Shown here one piece after another: positions 34,948-47,885 of a DNA stretch of 64,000 bases. The notes under the pieces were generated by a model. That model was given only the letters and a program-made list of their open reading frames with translations, made no database searches and was not told where the DNA came from. The translations under genes and the position numbers were made by a program. Numbering within the stretch: position 1 is the first letter of the stretch; each line of letters opens with the position of its first letter. Origin of the DNA: Flaccisagitta enflata (taxonomy: Eukaryota; Chaetognatha; Sagittoidea; Aphragmophora); contig OZ231128.1 in the NCBI GenBank assembly GCA_965153355.1, positions 12,524,001 through 12,588,000 on the forward strand. The letters run 5' to 3'.

Positions 34948-35418
34948 TCATGCAAATTGGCACAAGAACTCATTCTCAGAGATTCGATCGCGAAAGTTCT
35001 TTCTGCGTCTCTCTACTAATTCTTCCCAAGGGGGACGTTTAAGTGCTCTTTGAAGTTCAGTGACAGATTCCCAGTCGAGGTCGAAGTCGAAGAGCTTTTG
35101 AAAGACGGAATTGTAGGCGACGCGTAGACGACGGCGCTTATCCCGGTCTGCGACATGAATAACGTCGATGGCATATGTTAAGATGGAGACACAATGAGAC
35201 TCCAACAGTTGCAGCATTACTGTCTCGTCTGAGCGGCCCTCGATTCTGAGTATGCCATTTGCGCAGCGGTAGAATGATTTAACCTTTTCGTCGATGCAGC
35301 AATTGGATCCTGTGTGTGATTTGAGCGTAACACCGAGGTATGGCCAGGAGTCGACCCATTCGATGGCATTTCCATTAAAAAAAAGTGGAGATAATTTGTA
35401 CTTTTTACCGAAACACAT
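34948..35418 (-). pseudogene. LINE (non-LTR retrotransposon) reverse-transcriptase 3' fragment
   Basis: The reading frame carries the C-terminal thumb and tail of a LINE polymerase. ESWPYLGV-like VDSWPYLGVTLKS comes first, then KVKSFYRCANGILRIEGRSD, VMLQLLESHCVSILTYAIDV, RRRLRVAYNSVFQKLFDFD and RPPWEELVERRRKNFRDRI. This layout (W-x-YLGV, then LESHCVxxLTYxI, then RVAYNSxFxKxF) is typical of jockey/CR1-like elements of invertebrates. A stop lies a few codons upstream of the first Met, and the catalytic palm motif and endonuclease are missing. It is a 5'-truncated dead copy, read from about 35418 to a stop at 34948. Confidence 0.8.
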
Positions 35419-35523
35419 GAAGGCGGTTAATGCCCAAGGGGGTCACATCAAGTATTAAACATATAATTAATGCATATCTTGTATGTATACTTTTAAGCTA
35501 GATAGTATGTGACCAATACAGCT

Positions 35524-35579
<56 letters not shown>

Positions 35580-35851
35580 CGAGTAAAACGGGGTCACACT
35601 TGTTGCGGACGGGTGGGCAGGGGCGTACAGCCACATCCACACCCCACCAGTGGTGGTGGGCCACCACTCAAAAGTGTATGACGCGGAATCTCAAAGGGTC
35701 GTCGGCAACCAGTCTCACGTCTGATTGTGCTTCAAGCCCTACAGGGTTTCATAACTTATTCAGTCTTTCCCTTTAGATTCCCTTCTTCTGTCTCTCGCTC
35801 TTTCTTTCTGCTTCTGAGGATGATGCTGAAAGTACGGCAAAAATTTTGTTA

Positions 35852-35978
35852 TTTTAAGGTGCGACAAAGCACCTCTATAACTGGGTTTGTCCGTCGGTTT
35901 GTTGGTCTGTCTGTCTGTTGGTAACGCATTCGTTCGATGATCCACACGTCGCACCTTATTGGCCTACTTAGCCTTGTT
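35852..35978 (+). mobile_element. Compact hairpin element, GTGCG subfamily
   Basis: Hairpin AGGTGCGACAAAGCACCT (35857-35874), CTATAACTGGGTTTG, GTCCGTCGGTTTG and TCTGTCTG arrays, then GATGATCCACACGTCGCACC with the distal arm, and GGCCTACTTAGCC plus TTGTT. A mirror copy lies at 55559-55667. Confidence 0.8.
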
Positions 35979-36007
35979 GCTCTTTGAGTCACTCCAGAAT
36001 GAGAATA

Positions 36008-36391
36008 AACAAGGCCAAAACCTATAAGTCGCGTGCGAGACTTACAGACAAAGAATGACTTAGAATGACTTAGAATGACTTTCAATGACTTAGACTGACC
36101 TAAAATGACCAAAATTGTCTTAAAATGACTAAAAAACCTAATTACCAAAAATGACTTAAAATAACTTAAAATGACTTAAAATGACTTAAAGTGACTTAGA
36201 ATGACTCAAAATGACTTAGAATAACTATAAATGACTTAAAATGACTTAAAATGACCTAAGAATTGACATTATAGTAAAAAAAAGTAAAGTGTGACGGACG
36301 GACGGACGGACCAACGGACGGACGGACCGACGGACCGACGGACGGACGGACCGACAAAGCGGGTTGTAGAGTCGCGTGCACGCGACTAAAA
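36008..36391 (-). mobile_element. Hairpin element with internal AATGACTTAA decamer repeat
   Basis: AACAAGGCC start, the distal arm AAGTCGCGTGCGAG (about 36027), about 20 units of a 10-base repeat (AATGACTTAA, 36052-36265), a GGACGGACGGACC array, AAAGCGGGTTGTAG and the palindrome AGTCGCGTGCACGCGACT (36370-36387) with AAAA. Same design as 6973-7374 but with an unrelated satellite. Confidence 0.78.
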
Positions 36392-36738
36392 ACTTAGTAG
36401 TAAATGCAGTACTGAAACTATTTTATATGACACTGAAAGTGGTCCTATCCCGATCAACAGCGACCAGTGCCTCTCATGCGGGTCAGTGATAATTCTAGTT
36501 CTCGATCGTGACAACGACTAAATCAGGATACAACGCCCTTTTTTTAGCCGCAAGATCGCGACCGTATAAGCTTCTGTGTCAGTTACTTTGTCGTTCCGTC
36601 AATCGGTCCACTGTAACTAGTGTTCCTTCATTGCTAACGGTTTTGAGCGTCACTGCGCTGCCCTTATCCTGTTGTTCTGATTTGCCTCGGGCCTCAGCCT
36701 CGTTTTTGTCTCATCCAGACCACTGTCTATACATCCTT

Positions 36739-36945
36739 TTTTAGTCGCGTGCTACGCGACTCTACACCCCGCTATGTCGGTCCATCGGTTGGTCGGTCCG
36801 TCGGTCAGTCGGTTGGTCCCCTTTTTACTTTTTTGGCGTTTTTGAGCTTTTCGAGCATACGGCTCCTGCCCAGCGGCGTAGGAGACCTGGATTTTTTGGG
36901 ACTTCCACCCTCCAATTAGTGTCCGACAAATTTGGTGTCCCAACA
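36739..36945 (+). mobile_element. Hairpin element truncated by another repeat
   Basis: Starts T5 with hairpin AGTCGCGTGCTACGCGACT (about 36744-36762) and a GGTCGGTCC array, reaches ACGGCTCCTGCCCAG, then changes to GGCGTAGGAG...TTTGGTGTCCCAAC. That sequence is found inverted at 41585-41655, next to another element's distal end, so a separate repeat has replaced the right end. Confidence 0.6.
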
Positions 36946-37149
36946 GAAAAATGACATGGTTTTTTCTTTAAAATAGCAAGAAATAGTTATCACTATGATA
37001 CTCTTGTTTACTTTGAGATCTTAGATAAGTGGGATTGAGCCTAATCACACCTGGAAAGGGAGAATATAATTTTTTTTCCTTTCTTAGCTAGTCCACAGCT
37101 TCATATCTATTTTTTTTTCTTTTACCCAATTCGCTCCCCTACATTCCTC

Positions 37150-37337
37150 TTTTTAGTTGCGGACACGCAACTCTATAAGAGGCTTTGTCCGTCCGTCCGT
37201 CCGTCCATCGGTCCGTCCGTCGGTCCGTCCGTCCATCCGTCCGTTGGTCCGTAACCATCGAGTCGAAAAGTCGGAAAACGCGCATATCCGCCCCTGCCCA
37301 CCCTTCCACAACTGATGGCCGTGTATCCGGCCTTGTT
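37150..37337 (+). mobile_element. Hairpin element, TTGCG subfamily (GGCCG end)
   Basis: Hairpin AGTTGCGGACACGCAACT (37155-37172), GGCTTTGTCCGTCC, a long GTCCGTCGGTCC array, ATCGAGTCGAAAAGTCGG, the distal arm CCACAACTG (one change), GGCCGTGTATCCGGCC and TTGTT. Confidence 0.8.
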
Positions 37338-37339
37338 AG

Positions 37340-38000
37340 GCAATCAAAGCTTGAAAATCACTGAATTTTGATTGCTTTATAAATTGCCTTTTTATCTTTA
37401 GACCTTTATGATAATTGTAGCATTGACTGAAATATGTGAAAAAGAAGATTTGTTCTTGCACCTTTGATTTTGAGGGTGGATGACTGTATGAGTGAAGGTA
37501 ATCAGAATTTCATCAGGCACATCAACCCGTAATAGAATCTGAGCGAGAATGATGTCAGTACAGAAATGATCCCCGGCGCTGATGCAATTTTTTTTGTTTC
37601 TTTGAATTTATTTTCAAATGCGACAAGAGAAAAAGTTTTGTCGGCCGCTCGCGCATAATTACCGAGTTTGATTTAACTTCAAAAAGTGGGGAGATGAACG
37701 TTAAATGAAATTTGTCCTTCGCAGAAGGGGACCAAAAAAAAAATTTCGATCCGCTCGCATTCCATTGGTTTCATTTTTAACCGATTCTGGCCTCCTTTTC
37801 GTTAGAAATAGCAAGCGAGTCGACCAAGCAAGTCTCGCACTCGCACCACTCACTCGCATCACTCACTCCGCTCACTAGCTCCGCAGATCTCCTTCAAATT
37901 AAAGTCTTTCGCTTGCTATAATGACGCCATATTGTAAGGGGCATCGGGGGCGTAAGCTAACATGCCCGTAGTCAGACGCTCAGGCTAGAATTGAGGAAGT
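37340..38000. other. Intergenic, no gene seen
   Basis: Mixed composition with a CACTCGCA-rich stretch (37830-37880). No exon is supported. Confidence 0.4.
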
Positions 38001-38008
38001 GAAAGAAA

Positions 38009-38148
38009 ACAAGGCCGGATACACAGCTACCAAAGTCGCTTGTGGGTGGGCAGGAGCAGTCATGTCAAAGAATAAAAATAATTAAAAAAGTGTGACCGGC
38101 CGATTGACAGAGCAAGGTGTAGAGTCGCGTAGCGAGCGACAAAAAAAT
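38009..38148 (-). mobile_element. Hairpin element, TCGCG subfamily, decayed stem
   Basis: AACAAGGCCGGATACACAGC, the distal arm AAGTCGCTTGTGGG, GGGCAGGAGC, GTGTGACC, a nearly lost array, AGCAAGGTGTAG and the stem AGTCGCGTAGCGAGCGAC. Confidence 0.7.
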
Positions 38149-38204
38149 TCTTGGTTTAAAAACCATTGAAGTCTGACACAGGGACCTGATGCACCTCTTA
38201 TTTG

Positions 38205-38405
38205 CGGCTTGCGGATCATCTTAAAGACGACAACGCCGTTAAAGACGATGACGAAGAAAACAACAAGGATGATGAAATTGATGATTAAAACGACGGCGAT
38301 AAAGACGACTACGAAGACGATGATGATGAAGATGACGGTGATGAAAACGAAAATGATGAAGATGACGGTGATGAAGATAACTGAGATGAAGTCGACTGTT
38401 TAGAA
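38205..38405. repeat. GAT/GAC/GAA trinucleotide tract
   Basis: Plus-strand purine-rich GATGATGAAGATGACGG repeats. The acidic and Lys/Met frames are translations of it and contain stops. Confidence 0.7.
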
Positions 38406-38858
38406 ACTAATGGTGATAAACACAAATAACTGAGATAACATGGACGGACGATGCAGTCATTGGCAGGTGCTGATGACCTAAGACGCTGAAGCTCTAGACG
38501 ATGTCAAAAATGGCGCTGACCAACACTATTCATTCGCGGGACTCATTATCATCGAACCAGCTAGGAAAGAACAAAGAAAAGATCCCGTCACTGTCAACAA
38601 TGACATTGCTGACCCGGCAATTTTTTTGTGGGGGTAAGTTGTGCATTACCTTTAAATGCATTACCTATAGTTTAGTTTTTAGTGTACATTAATGTACAAA
38701 AAGGACCGAGAGTAAAGCTAAGAGCACTAAGATTAATCTTCCTATTGTCACAGAACTGCAGCATCGTCGTGACGTCCTCAAAACCTGTCATTGAATAAGG
38801 CGCGAGATGCAAATCAAAGACCATCTTTCTTCAAAATTAATCGATGGTTAGTTAGACA

Positions 38859-38892
38859 GTGTGTGTGTGTGTGTGTGTGTCATTGTGTGTGT

Positions 38893-38966
<74 letters not shown>

Positions 38967-38977
38967 GAGAGAGAGAC

Positions 38978-39014
<37 letters not shown>

Positions 39015-39030
39015 CAGAGACAGAGACATA
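38859..39030. repeat. (GT)n and (GA)n/(GACAGA)n microsatellite
   Basis: A short GT run, then GA to about 38957, then GAGACA variants. Confidence 0.95.
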
Positions 39031-39436
39031 CAGACAGATGCTTATTGGTAAAGAGACAGAGACGAGACTTAGATCGCCTTGCTCTGAGTACAAAGACAAG
39101 CACTCAGACATGAAGTGACCAAAGCTGGTTTACCACTCTATAATCTTATCATCAGGACGGCACATCATGGAGACAACGAATATGATATCACCATGCGTAT
39201 CTACAAACTCCTACCAAGACGTCCACAAGCGGTGTGTGTAATGAGAAATAGATAGACTGACAGACATGCAGATTAGAAAACATACGGACCCATACCATCA
39301 CTCACACACACACACACACACACACACTCACTAATACACAGGTGCAGGCTGTTTAGTATCTGAAAGTTCATTATGCGGCTCTCTACATTGTGCGCGGTTT
39401 ATCGGGCGGAACTTTACATCGTTGACTACGTCACAC

Positions 39437-39951
39437 TTGCGTGCTTCACATAGCAAAAGTTGGGAGTATCCTTTCACCCTACTTAGGTAATGTGGAGGAG
39501 CAAAAATCATGAAGATGACCATTTTCCTTTTTTCAAAATTCCTTCATCTTCCGTTTTTGTTTTGGCCTTAAAGTTTCCACTGATTTCCCAGAATTCAGCA
39601 AAATCCTGTGTAGTTTTGTTACAAAAAGGACAATTATTTGTTTTAAAAAATCATGATATATGTAAAAATAAACTAAAATATCAAAATGTAAGTTATGAAA
39701 GAGCAAATGAAAAGGCAGAATTGCAATTCTATGAAGAGTAGAAAATTATGAAAGCTGATTCAAACAATGTCAGCATATTGTTTTATCCCACTGCATTATG
39801 CAGATTAGGTCCTCAAAAGCAATTTTCTAAAAAACGGAAGATGAACAATCTTTGATAAAACAAAAATGGTAAGGGTCCTAAAATTGGTCACTCCACATTA
39901 GGTAAAGAGGGCGAAAAGAAATAACCAACTTTTGCTATGCGAAGCACGCAA
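39437..39951. mobile_element. 515-bp MITE with 9-bp target-site duplication
   Basis: Terminal inverted repeats start TTGCGTGCTTCACATAGC and end with the complement (GCTATGCGAAGCACGCAA); similarity continues for about 60 bases. It is flanked on both sides by ACGTCACAC (39428-39436 and 39952-39960), a 9-base duplication. Long inverted ends and a 9-base duplication are the hallmarks of Mutator-like (MULE) elements. No coding frame. Confidence 0.88.
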
Positions 39952-40311
39952 ACGTCACACATGTTGGATGGATGATGGACCTCCGCATTTTTATATGCTG
40001 TTCATATCATGATTTTGGATTGATTGAGAAGATAGTTAAAGCAAGTCTGGAAGCATAAAGGGGGTGTCGTGAGACATTTATGAGTTTGGTTGGAGAATGG
40101 TTGGTTTGTTATGAATAGTAAGGGTTGGTAAGGCAATGGTGGACCTAATTTTCTATTCAGGCCTAAATCAGGGCAACGTGGTTATAACCTTGTGAATGAA
40201 GAGTTGGCCACTTAACGGTTATCTACAAGCTGTTACTAGGCATAAGTTCGTTCTGTCGTTACTTTCATTTTTAAACTGCTTGGTCCGAGACATGCCGGTC
40301 AAGGTCAAGTA

Positions 40312-40741
40312 CACTTTTTTTTTTGTAAGAGACAGCTTTTTTGAACTCAGCCTGGGTGTTCTTAAATTTTTGTTTGTTTCAGCCTGAAATTCTCTTAAAG
40401 TGTTCTTAATTTGTTCGATGTTCATAAATTGTATAAAAATACCTTTTTTAGAGCAGTTGTATCTTAAACTTGATAATTGTTATATTCTTTTTGATATAAT
40501 GCCTGATCTCATAGGCAAACTAAGAAAAGAAGTTATTTTTAAAGATAAACAACCTATATTTGTATATTTCTGAAAATTTTGAATTAAATTCATTTTTTAG
40601 ATAAGAAACTTGAATAAAATCGTTTTTTAAAATGGCCGAAGCTGAATCTCAGCCTGGGCATTCTTTTATTCTGTTCTTAAAATTTCGGCAAATCTCAGGC
40701 TCATGTCTCTTATAAACTGATCTCTTATAAAAAAAAAAGTG
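40312..40741. mobile_element. TA-flanked MITE, relative of the 33351 element
   Basis: Ends CACTTTTTTTTTTGTAAGAG and CTCTTATAAAAAAAAAAGTG, flanked by TA. The interior shares TGTTCTTAA and CAGCCTGGG with the 33351-33762 element, so both belong to one mariner-like family. Confidence 0.72.
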
Positions 40742-41419
40742 TACATCAAGTACATTGACTTCGTCTTGTAGCATCATATGTTTTATTCCCTTGCTTTACA
40801 ATTTATGTTCTGTCTCTAAGTAGTTACGTATGTCTGTGTTTGTATGCTTGGTGTGCATTCGTTTGTTTGAGTATGCCCTGCCTCTTTATAGCTCTCATTG
40901 AAATTATTTTTTGTAAAGAAATACATATGGAATACTGAATAGTCATCTGTCTCCCGTGATTTTTGTATCAATTACAAAATGCTCGATGTCAGCCCTACTG
41001 TGATGCCATGAAGGCGTCGTATAAGGACAGATACAGCGAATTTGATTGGTATTCTGTTGCTTTGGGCAGAGCACATACAGTCAGTGAGCGAAGACATACT
41101 TATTGTGGCTTTTCCGCATCAAGATAGACAGATAGAAAAAAAAATCCCCGGCTTAGCCAATTTCGCGTCAGATTCAGTTGGAATACGGTAAGCCCAATAA
41201 TAGGGTACAGGACAATTTGTCGTGTTTTGAAACCAGTTTGGGAATAGGAGATTCGTTATCCCAGATGTTGAGAATGCAAGTACATAACCTCGGTGAGTAT
41301 TTCATGACATGTCAATTTCTACCATGCATGCAATTATATTATTCAGTAAGTCTTTTTTATTTTCTTTCTTTCTTCTTTTTTCAAGTTTTTGATTTTTTCT
41401 GTCTGTCTCAGTCTATCTG

Positions 41420-41530
41420 TCTGTCTGTCTGTCTCTTCCTCACTCTCTGTCCTCTCTCTCTGTCTCTCTGTCTCTCTCTGTCTCTCTGTCTGTCTCTCTC
41501 TCTGTCTCTCTCTGTCCTCTCTCTCTTCCT
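41420..41530. repeat. CT/GTCT microsatellite
   Basis: CTGTCT and CTCTCT repeats followed by a CTTTT-rich run to about 41570. Confidence 0.9.
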
Positions 41531-41579
41531 TTCCTTTTTTTTTCTTTTCTTTTCTTTTTTTTCCTTTCTTTTCCTTGTG

Positions 41580-41825
41580 TCCAACAACTTTGGTGTCCCG
41601 ACAACAGGGACTTCCATGGAAGTCCCGGAAGTCCCTCCTCCTACGCCGCTGCCAGATGCCCTAGTGACCTTCTCCAGCACTGCTCCTGCCCAGCCGCACG
41701 CGACCAGGGTAGCCGTGTATCCGGCCTTGTTTTAGTTACATGCCCAAATGCTTGTTCAACCTTTTGATCACCATCCCTACCCAATCGTACGCTTCTTGGG
41801 TAGCCGTGCATCCGGCCTTGTTCTC
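41580..41825 (+). mobile_element. Two adjacent hairpin-element distal ends
   Basis: The first ends CCGCACGCGACCAGGG, GCCGTGTATCCGGC and TTGTT at about 41732. The second, more diverged, ends CGTACGCTTCTTGGGTAGC, GCCGTGCATCCGGC and TTGTT at 41822. Neither keeps a terminal hairpin. The preceding 41585-41655 is the inverse of the sequence at 36877-36945. Confidence 0.6.
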
Positions 41826-42091
41826 AATCTGGACCTGCTTGAGAATCACATTAAGTCACTCGTTAATTCCGGTATCAGAATCCTCATGTTCGTTTCTGCT
41901 CTTTTTTCCGCGCTCACAAAAGAGATGATTTTGTACTTTTTATTTGACTTTTTAAAACATCTTTTTTGCGCCTTTTTTTCCTCTTTTAACGCACACAAAA
42001 TAAAAGAAAAATACTCAACAAAAATTTTGAAGGAAAATACTCAACCAAAATTTTGAAGGAAAATAGAAAGCATTCATTCCCGAATACATTA

Positions 42092-42268
42092 CAGTTGAAC
42101 ACCGCTCTAACAGACCCGCCAGCAACGGAATTTTGCTTATAATAGGTGCAAATTCATGGTCTTTTTAACCTATTGTCTTTTATTTCTAATATTGTTAATA
42201 ACCAAATTCCGCCTATAACAGATAAAACTTCTTAATCGCTTGAAATCTGTTAGAGCGAGGTTTGACTG
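42092..42268. mobile_element. 177-bp mariner/pogo-type MITE
   Basis: Ends CAGTTGAACACCGCTCTAAC and GTTAGAGCGAGGTTTGACTG, flanked by TA. The end sequence CAGT(T/C)(G/A)AAC..CGCT.TAAC is typical of Tc1/mariner/pogo MITEs. Confidence 0.82.
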
Positions 42269-42325
42269 TACATCATCTGAAGATAAATGTTCCTTGAAGT
42301 TGAACTGGCAACGCCATATGATAAC

Positions 42326-42847
42326 AGTCAGTGGACAAAACACTATTTGTGTATATATCATATGGTTGGCGTTGATCCAACTCACTGGTAATAAACAAAA
42401 TGCTGTTCACTATGATTGGTTGTTAAAATTACAGCTAGCTGTAATGCTCAAATCGAATTTTCATGCAGCAGAATTTTAATCGCAGATTCATAATCCAGAT
42501 GAAATTCCGGAAGTTTGACATATCACATTGAATATTTTTGATTTTTCATGAGAAATAATTCTTTTGACATTGTGTTAAAATTAAGTAAGCATTGAGAACG
42601 ATTTCTATTGTTTCATACAAGTGTACAGTGCGATATGTCAAACTTCTAATTATCTTATCAGGACTATAACTCTGCCAATCGCATTCTACTTTTTAAAAGT
42701 TAGATTTTGACCATTTTTGTAACATTACCGCCAGCTGTAATTTAACCAACCAATTGTTGCATGCTATATTTTGTTCATTGCCATTCATTTGGATCGATGC
42801 CAACCATCATGTATACACGAATAGTGTTTTGTTCACTGAGTGTTAAC
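42326..42847. mobile_element. Foldback element with ~125-bp inverted arms
   Basis: AACAGTCAGTGGACAAAACAC (42326) pairs with GTGTTTTGTTCACTGAGTGTT (42847), and ATGGTTGGCGTTGATCCAA with TTTGGATCGATGCCAACCAT. The arms end at TTACAGCTAGCTGTAA and CCAGCTGTAATTTAAC. It lies between two mariner-type MITEs. Confidence 0.75.
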
Positions 42848-43033
42848 CGTCCAGCATTTCTAACTACTTCGCCAAGATCGAGTGATTCGATTTTTGTTCC
42901 TACAAAGCGCTAAAACTGAAAAAGATACTCTGCATGAGGATCGTGACTGCACCGAAAAGTGCCGAAATCATCACTAACAAATGAATACAGAGCAGGTAAT
43001 GCAAGTCCTTGGAATGATGGTGCTCTATGAATA

Positions 43034-43210
43034 CAGTTACATCCCGCTATAACGGAGTCAAAAGCAACAGAAATCCGTCTTTAGCGCATTCAAAGTCTTG
43101 ATGCCTTCTAATCATTTTCTTTCATATCTTATATTGGCGATTATGGACATAAGCTAATATTTGATAAAATTCATTAGTCCCTTGACATCCGTTATTGCGG
43201 GGTTCAACTG
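43034..43210. mobile_element. ~177-bp mariner/pogo-type MITE
   Basis: Ends CAGTTACATCCCGCTATAAC and CGTTATTGCGGGGTTCAACTG, with TA on the left and CA on the right (one flank mutated). Same size and end type as the 42092 copy, different interior. Confidence 0.78.
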
Positions 43211-43479
43211 CATGATGAGATTAGCCGCTTTAAACGTCCATTCAATCCTAGATTCGTGCATCTATCTGTTCGCCAAGTACAACAATATCCCTCACTATAC
43301 CCAAAATAAAAAATATTGGCAATTTTTTTTGTCCATTTCTCAGCTATCGATAATGCAACAATCATACGGAGAAGAACATTCATCGAAGCATTGAGAAGGC
43401 TGCTCCTTTTTCATATTCTTCAAACAAATTCCTGATGACAATCTTCAATTTTTAAATTGAAAAGCAATGAGAAAGATAG

Positions 43480-44070
43480 ACAATAAAGAATGTCACACAT
43501 TTAAGAAAGTCACAAATTCAAGGTAGTCACACATTTTAGAATGTAAAACATCCAAAAAGATCACATATTTAACAAAGTAAAACATTGGAGCAAATAAAAC
43601 ATTTAAGAAAACCAAAAATATAAGAAAGAGACAAATTTAAGAAAGTCACACATTAAAAAAAGTTACAAATTCAAGATAGTCACACACTCAAGAAAATAAA
43701 ACATCTAAAAAAGTCACATTCAAGAGGGTCACACATTCAAGTTAGTTACACATTTGAGAAAGTCACAGATTAAAGAACGTCACAAATTCAAGGTAGTCAC
43801 ACATTTGAGAAAGTAAAACATTTAGGAAGGTCACATCCAAAAAGATCACACATTTAACAAAGTAAAACATTGACGCAAATAAAACATCTAAGAAAACCAA
43901 ACATGTAAGAAAGTCACGAATTTAAGAAAGTCACACATTAATGAAAGTCACAAATTTGAGATAGTCACACACTCAAGAAATTAAAACATTCAAAAAAAGT
44001 CTTATTCAAGAAGGTCACACATTCAATATAGTTACACATTTGAGAAAGTTAAAATTGAAGAAAGTCAAAC
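43480..44070. repeat. Degenerate ~18-20 bp repeat upstream of the HEPN-NACHT gene
   Basis: AT-rich units of the type AAGTCACACATTTAAGAA, with AAGTAAAACATT variants, run to about 120 bases before the start codon at 44188. The promoter and any 5' UTR of that gene must lie in or beyond this repeat. Confidence 0.7.
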
Positions 44071-44187
44071 ATTTGAGATAGCCACACATTTTTCTGAATA
44101 TTAAACAGAAATCTAAAAAGATCAAACAAAATAATCATCTTTGCATTTTGACCCTAACTACTCGACAAAGCTCTTGATGAAGCAGCA

Positions 44188-47100
44188 ATGGCAGCCTCAA
44201 ATCCCAAAAACTTGGCAGTTGAGGATGAGGGAATAACAAAGGAATCCACTGAAAAACCCTCATTAACAGCAGCAGACAATCAAAATGTAAACAAAACGCC
44301 TTACCCTGACACATCAACGTTGTCGACAACTTGCAAATTACAGAGTGTGTCTTTTGTGGATTGCAACGCAATTGCTACACAAGCTCCCCCACAAACCACC
44401 ACAGCCTCAGCTGAATCGAAGATCCCATCCATGACTGATACAGTAGCAATATCGGTTTCACATATAAATCTCCCATCCATAGCGGGCTTTACAGAGACAA
44501 CTGTTACTGCGCAACAGTCATCTGAATCTTTTTCCTATCCCGTTATTCCCTGCTCTGCTGATACAACAACAGCCAATCCTGTATCATCTGACACTGTCAT
44601 ATCAGAGACAAAACAATCAGAAATTTTGGCAGTATACAGTATCCCATTAGTGAGTGTTCCATCAATGATTATGACCCACCATACTGCCACAAACATATCC
44701 ACTTGTACCTCCACTTCAAGCTCTTCAACACCAGTAAAGGATCCTCCCAATTCATCATTACCATCATTACCATCATCATCATCTTCATCATTGGTTGGTC
44801 TTGCAGGGATGGAAACAACATTGTCCTCATCCTCATTATCATCATCATCATCATCGTCATCATCATCATCATTGTCAACATCAACAACAACAGCAGCATC
44901 CTCATCAACAGCTGCAATATCAACAAAATCATTAAAAACAACAACAACAACAACAACAACAACAGGAGTTTCATTTACCACTTTGGCCGGAGTTTGTGCT
45001 TCCTCTCCAAACCATCTTGGTATCTATGAAGAGGAACATCAAATGCGAGTAAGGCTCGATGTTGCAATTAAAATAGCCTCCATCATGGGCCAGGATTTTG
45101 TCATGATGTTGATTGAAAAGGAGTACGGGGAGCCATGGAACAATGGAGAGCTGTGGGTCAAATGGCATACTGAAAATCAGGCTCACATGAAGCAATATCG
45201 GTTCTTTGGTAAGCAACCAAAAATGGAAGTTGGCGGGGTTCAGGTGGCCGTTTTCACTGAGCTTGACACAACCGTCATTGGTCACATACTTGAGAAACTT
45301 GGCACTGACAAACATAGAGCCATATTTGGAAAAGTGAAGGAGTTGAGAAATGCTGGAGCCCATGGGACAAGTTTGAAACTTGACAGAAAAGAGTTCGAAC
45401 GAATGTTTGCTGAAATCTTTGACATGGTGACGTGTATGTTTGATGAAGAGGTCAAGTATGTTCAAAAATGGACTCAGTGCTATCTGAAAGTAAAGGAGGG
45501 CGACATTCAAGATCCGGAAATACAAGCGATGCAAAATGGCCTTGAGAGAATCATCCAAAGACTGGATGATATGAAACAAATGAAAGATGACATCACCAAG
45601 TGGTGTGATGACCATAGCAAACACCATGAAGCCCTCAAGGAAAGAGTTGATCAGTTGGAAATGAGTACAAAGTCTGAGCATCAAACCCCGGCCATAAAAA
45701 TTCTTGAAGAATTTCGTGATACCCTTCAAAATCACATTGTAACAAATCTGTCCACCATTCGGATACCAGCATCTTCAACATTGATGGATCTGTCAGAGGC
45801 AGTGCTGAATCAATCAATGCGACGCATGTTTGATAAAGATAATTTTGATCCCATTGATGCTGTATTGATGGAAGAGCTAGGAGGAGAATCTTCAGAGATG
45901 AACAAAACTTCAGCATCCACATCCGCATCATCACTTTTATTGTCAGTGTCACAGGACACAAAGGAAAGAGAAAAGGATGTTGGAGCAAACAAATCTGACC
46001 AAAAAAGGGATACTAGCGCATCAAAGGCTGAAGTGGAACTTCCAACTATTAGTGGTGCAAATTTTGACTCTGATTCTGAGGCTCCAATGGAATCTGACTC
46101 AGACACTAGTAGTATTTCTTCTGAGAGTGATAACTTTGTGCAGATTCATTTCAATACAATGGGTGAGGTCATCGAAAGAAGCCTCAAATATGGGAGGCGA
46201 TTGATCTTGATCGTTGCTGCCGGTGGAAGAGGCAAAACCACAGCTGCAAAAAAATTCATGCAGCAATGGGGAAAGGGCGAATACCTCCCAAATTGTTACG
46301 CCGTTCTTAGACTTGACATGAAACAAGTTGATTACAACAAAAGCTTGTTTGAAAATGTGCTCATTCAGTATCAAGTATTACTTGGTAAATACTGTGATGC
46401 AGAGTTGAAGGCTATTGAAGAGGCATTACGTACACATCAGGAGAGACTGGTATGGATGTTAGATGGGATTGATGAAAGTCAATCACATTTTGAAGCAGAG
46501 AGATTTATCACCAACAGTCAACAACGCTTTTCAAAAAGCACCTTCATCATGCTCACCAGGGAAGAAGGAAAACCCATCATTGGCACAACCATATCACAGG
46601 CCACCGAGTTCAGAATGAATGATCTCAACCATGATCAGTGCGATTTGTTCATTCAAAAGTTTCCTTTCAGTGGCAAATTGGCTAAGCAGAAGCGTCAATT
46701 GCTCCTGAACTCATGGAAAGATAACAACGCGATCAGAGCTGCTCTCCCTATCCCTATCAATGCCGCGATGATCTGTCGTCTTTTTGACAATGACACATTT
46801 GATGGGAATGTGAAGAGTGAGTCAGACATAATTGAAGCACTTTTTTCTGTCATTTTAAAGTCAACAGAAATGAAGGATCTTGAAGTTTCTTTGGCAAAAC
46901 CTGAACGTGTCACAGATCTTCAGAAGCTTGATAAAAGGAGCAAAGCCTTGCTGTCAATGAGCTTGACCCAAGTGATGCGAGAGAAGAAAGACCTGCTTGC
47001 AAAACTGGGTCATGCCATATTTGTCTGTAATGGAAATAACTTTGTGGGTTTTCAAAATTTGGATGAAGAAACCCTGAGGGCTGTGTTAACTGAAACAGGT

Positions 47101-47837
47101 GTTTCAGATGATGATCAAAATTTTCTGCTTCGTCTTGACATCCTAGATCGGAAGCAAGATGGCCAAAGAGTACAAATTTTGTTCCATCATCGTAATATAC
47201 GAGAATATACAGTCTCAATTTTTGGCAGTCAGTCAATGGTCCCAATTCCCACACAAGATGGTCAGAACAAGTTGAAAGAAGCTCATCTTTCGGTTTTTCG
47301 GTGTATCATGGGGCAACTTTGCAGCGGCGGTATGAGCAGGGATGACCTGGGCAAGAGAATTGTGGAAGTCACAACACATTTTTTGCGTAGTTGCCAACGC
47401 GCCAGTGAATGGAGCATTGCTCAAATATTTTGCGAGATCATTCAGTTTGATTGCAGAGTGCATCATGAGTCCTTTATTTTACATGATGTTTTATGTGAAG
47501 TCATAGGCGTCATCCAAAGCCTAAACATTCCTTGCAATGCTAATTTGATAACAATATTGAAGTCAAAATACCTCAAATCTCATCTCAAGGATGGAATAAT
47601 CACATGCACTACATGCAAATCCCCGGAAAAGGCGCACAAGAGAGAGGCCGCAGTTGAATTGATCGAACATCAAAGTTCTCAGCAAAACTGGCCCGAGGTC
47701 AAGCCTTTCAAGTGTGGCCCATTTCTGGTTAAAGGAGAAGACTTCGTCCAGTTTTGCATTCCCAAAGGCCTCATCAAGAAGCACATTTCATCTGATTCGA
47801 AGATTGTGCTCTTCAGAAAACCGGAAGTAAACGGTAA

Positions 47838-47885
<48 letters not shown>

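Noticed and set aside
44535-45735. Antisense open frames opposite the HEPN-NACHT gene
   Set aside because: Shadows of the Ser/Thr/Asp-rich coding strand; the plus strand carries the recognisable domains.
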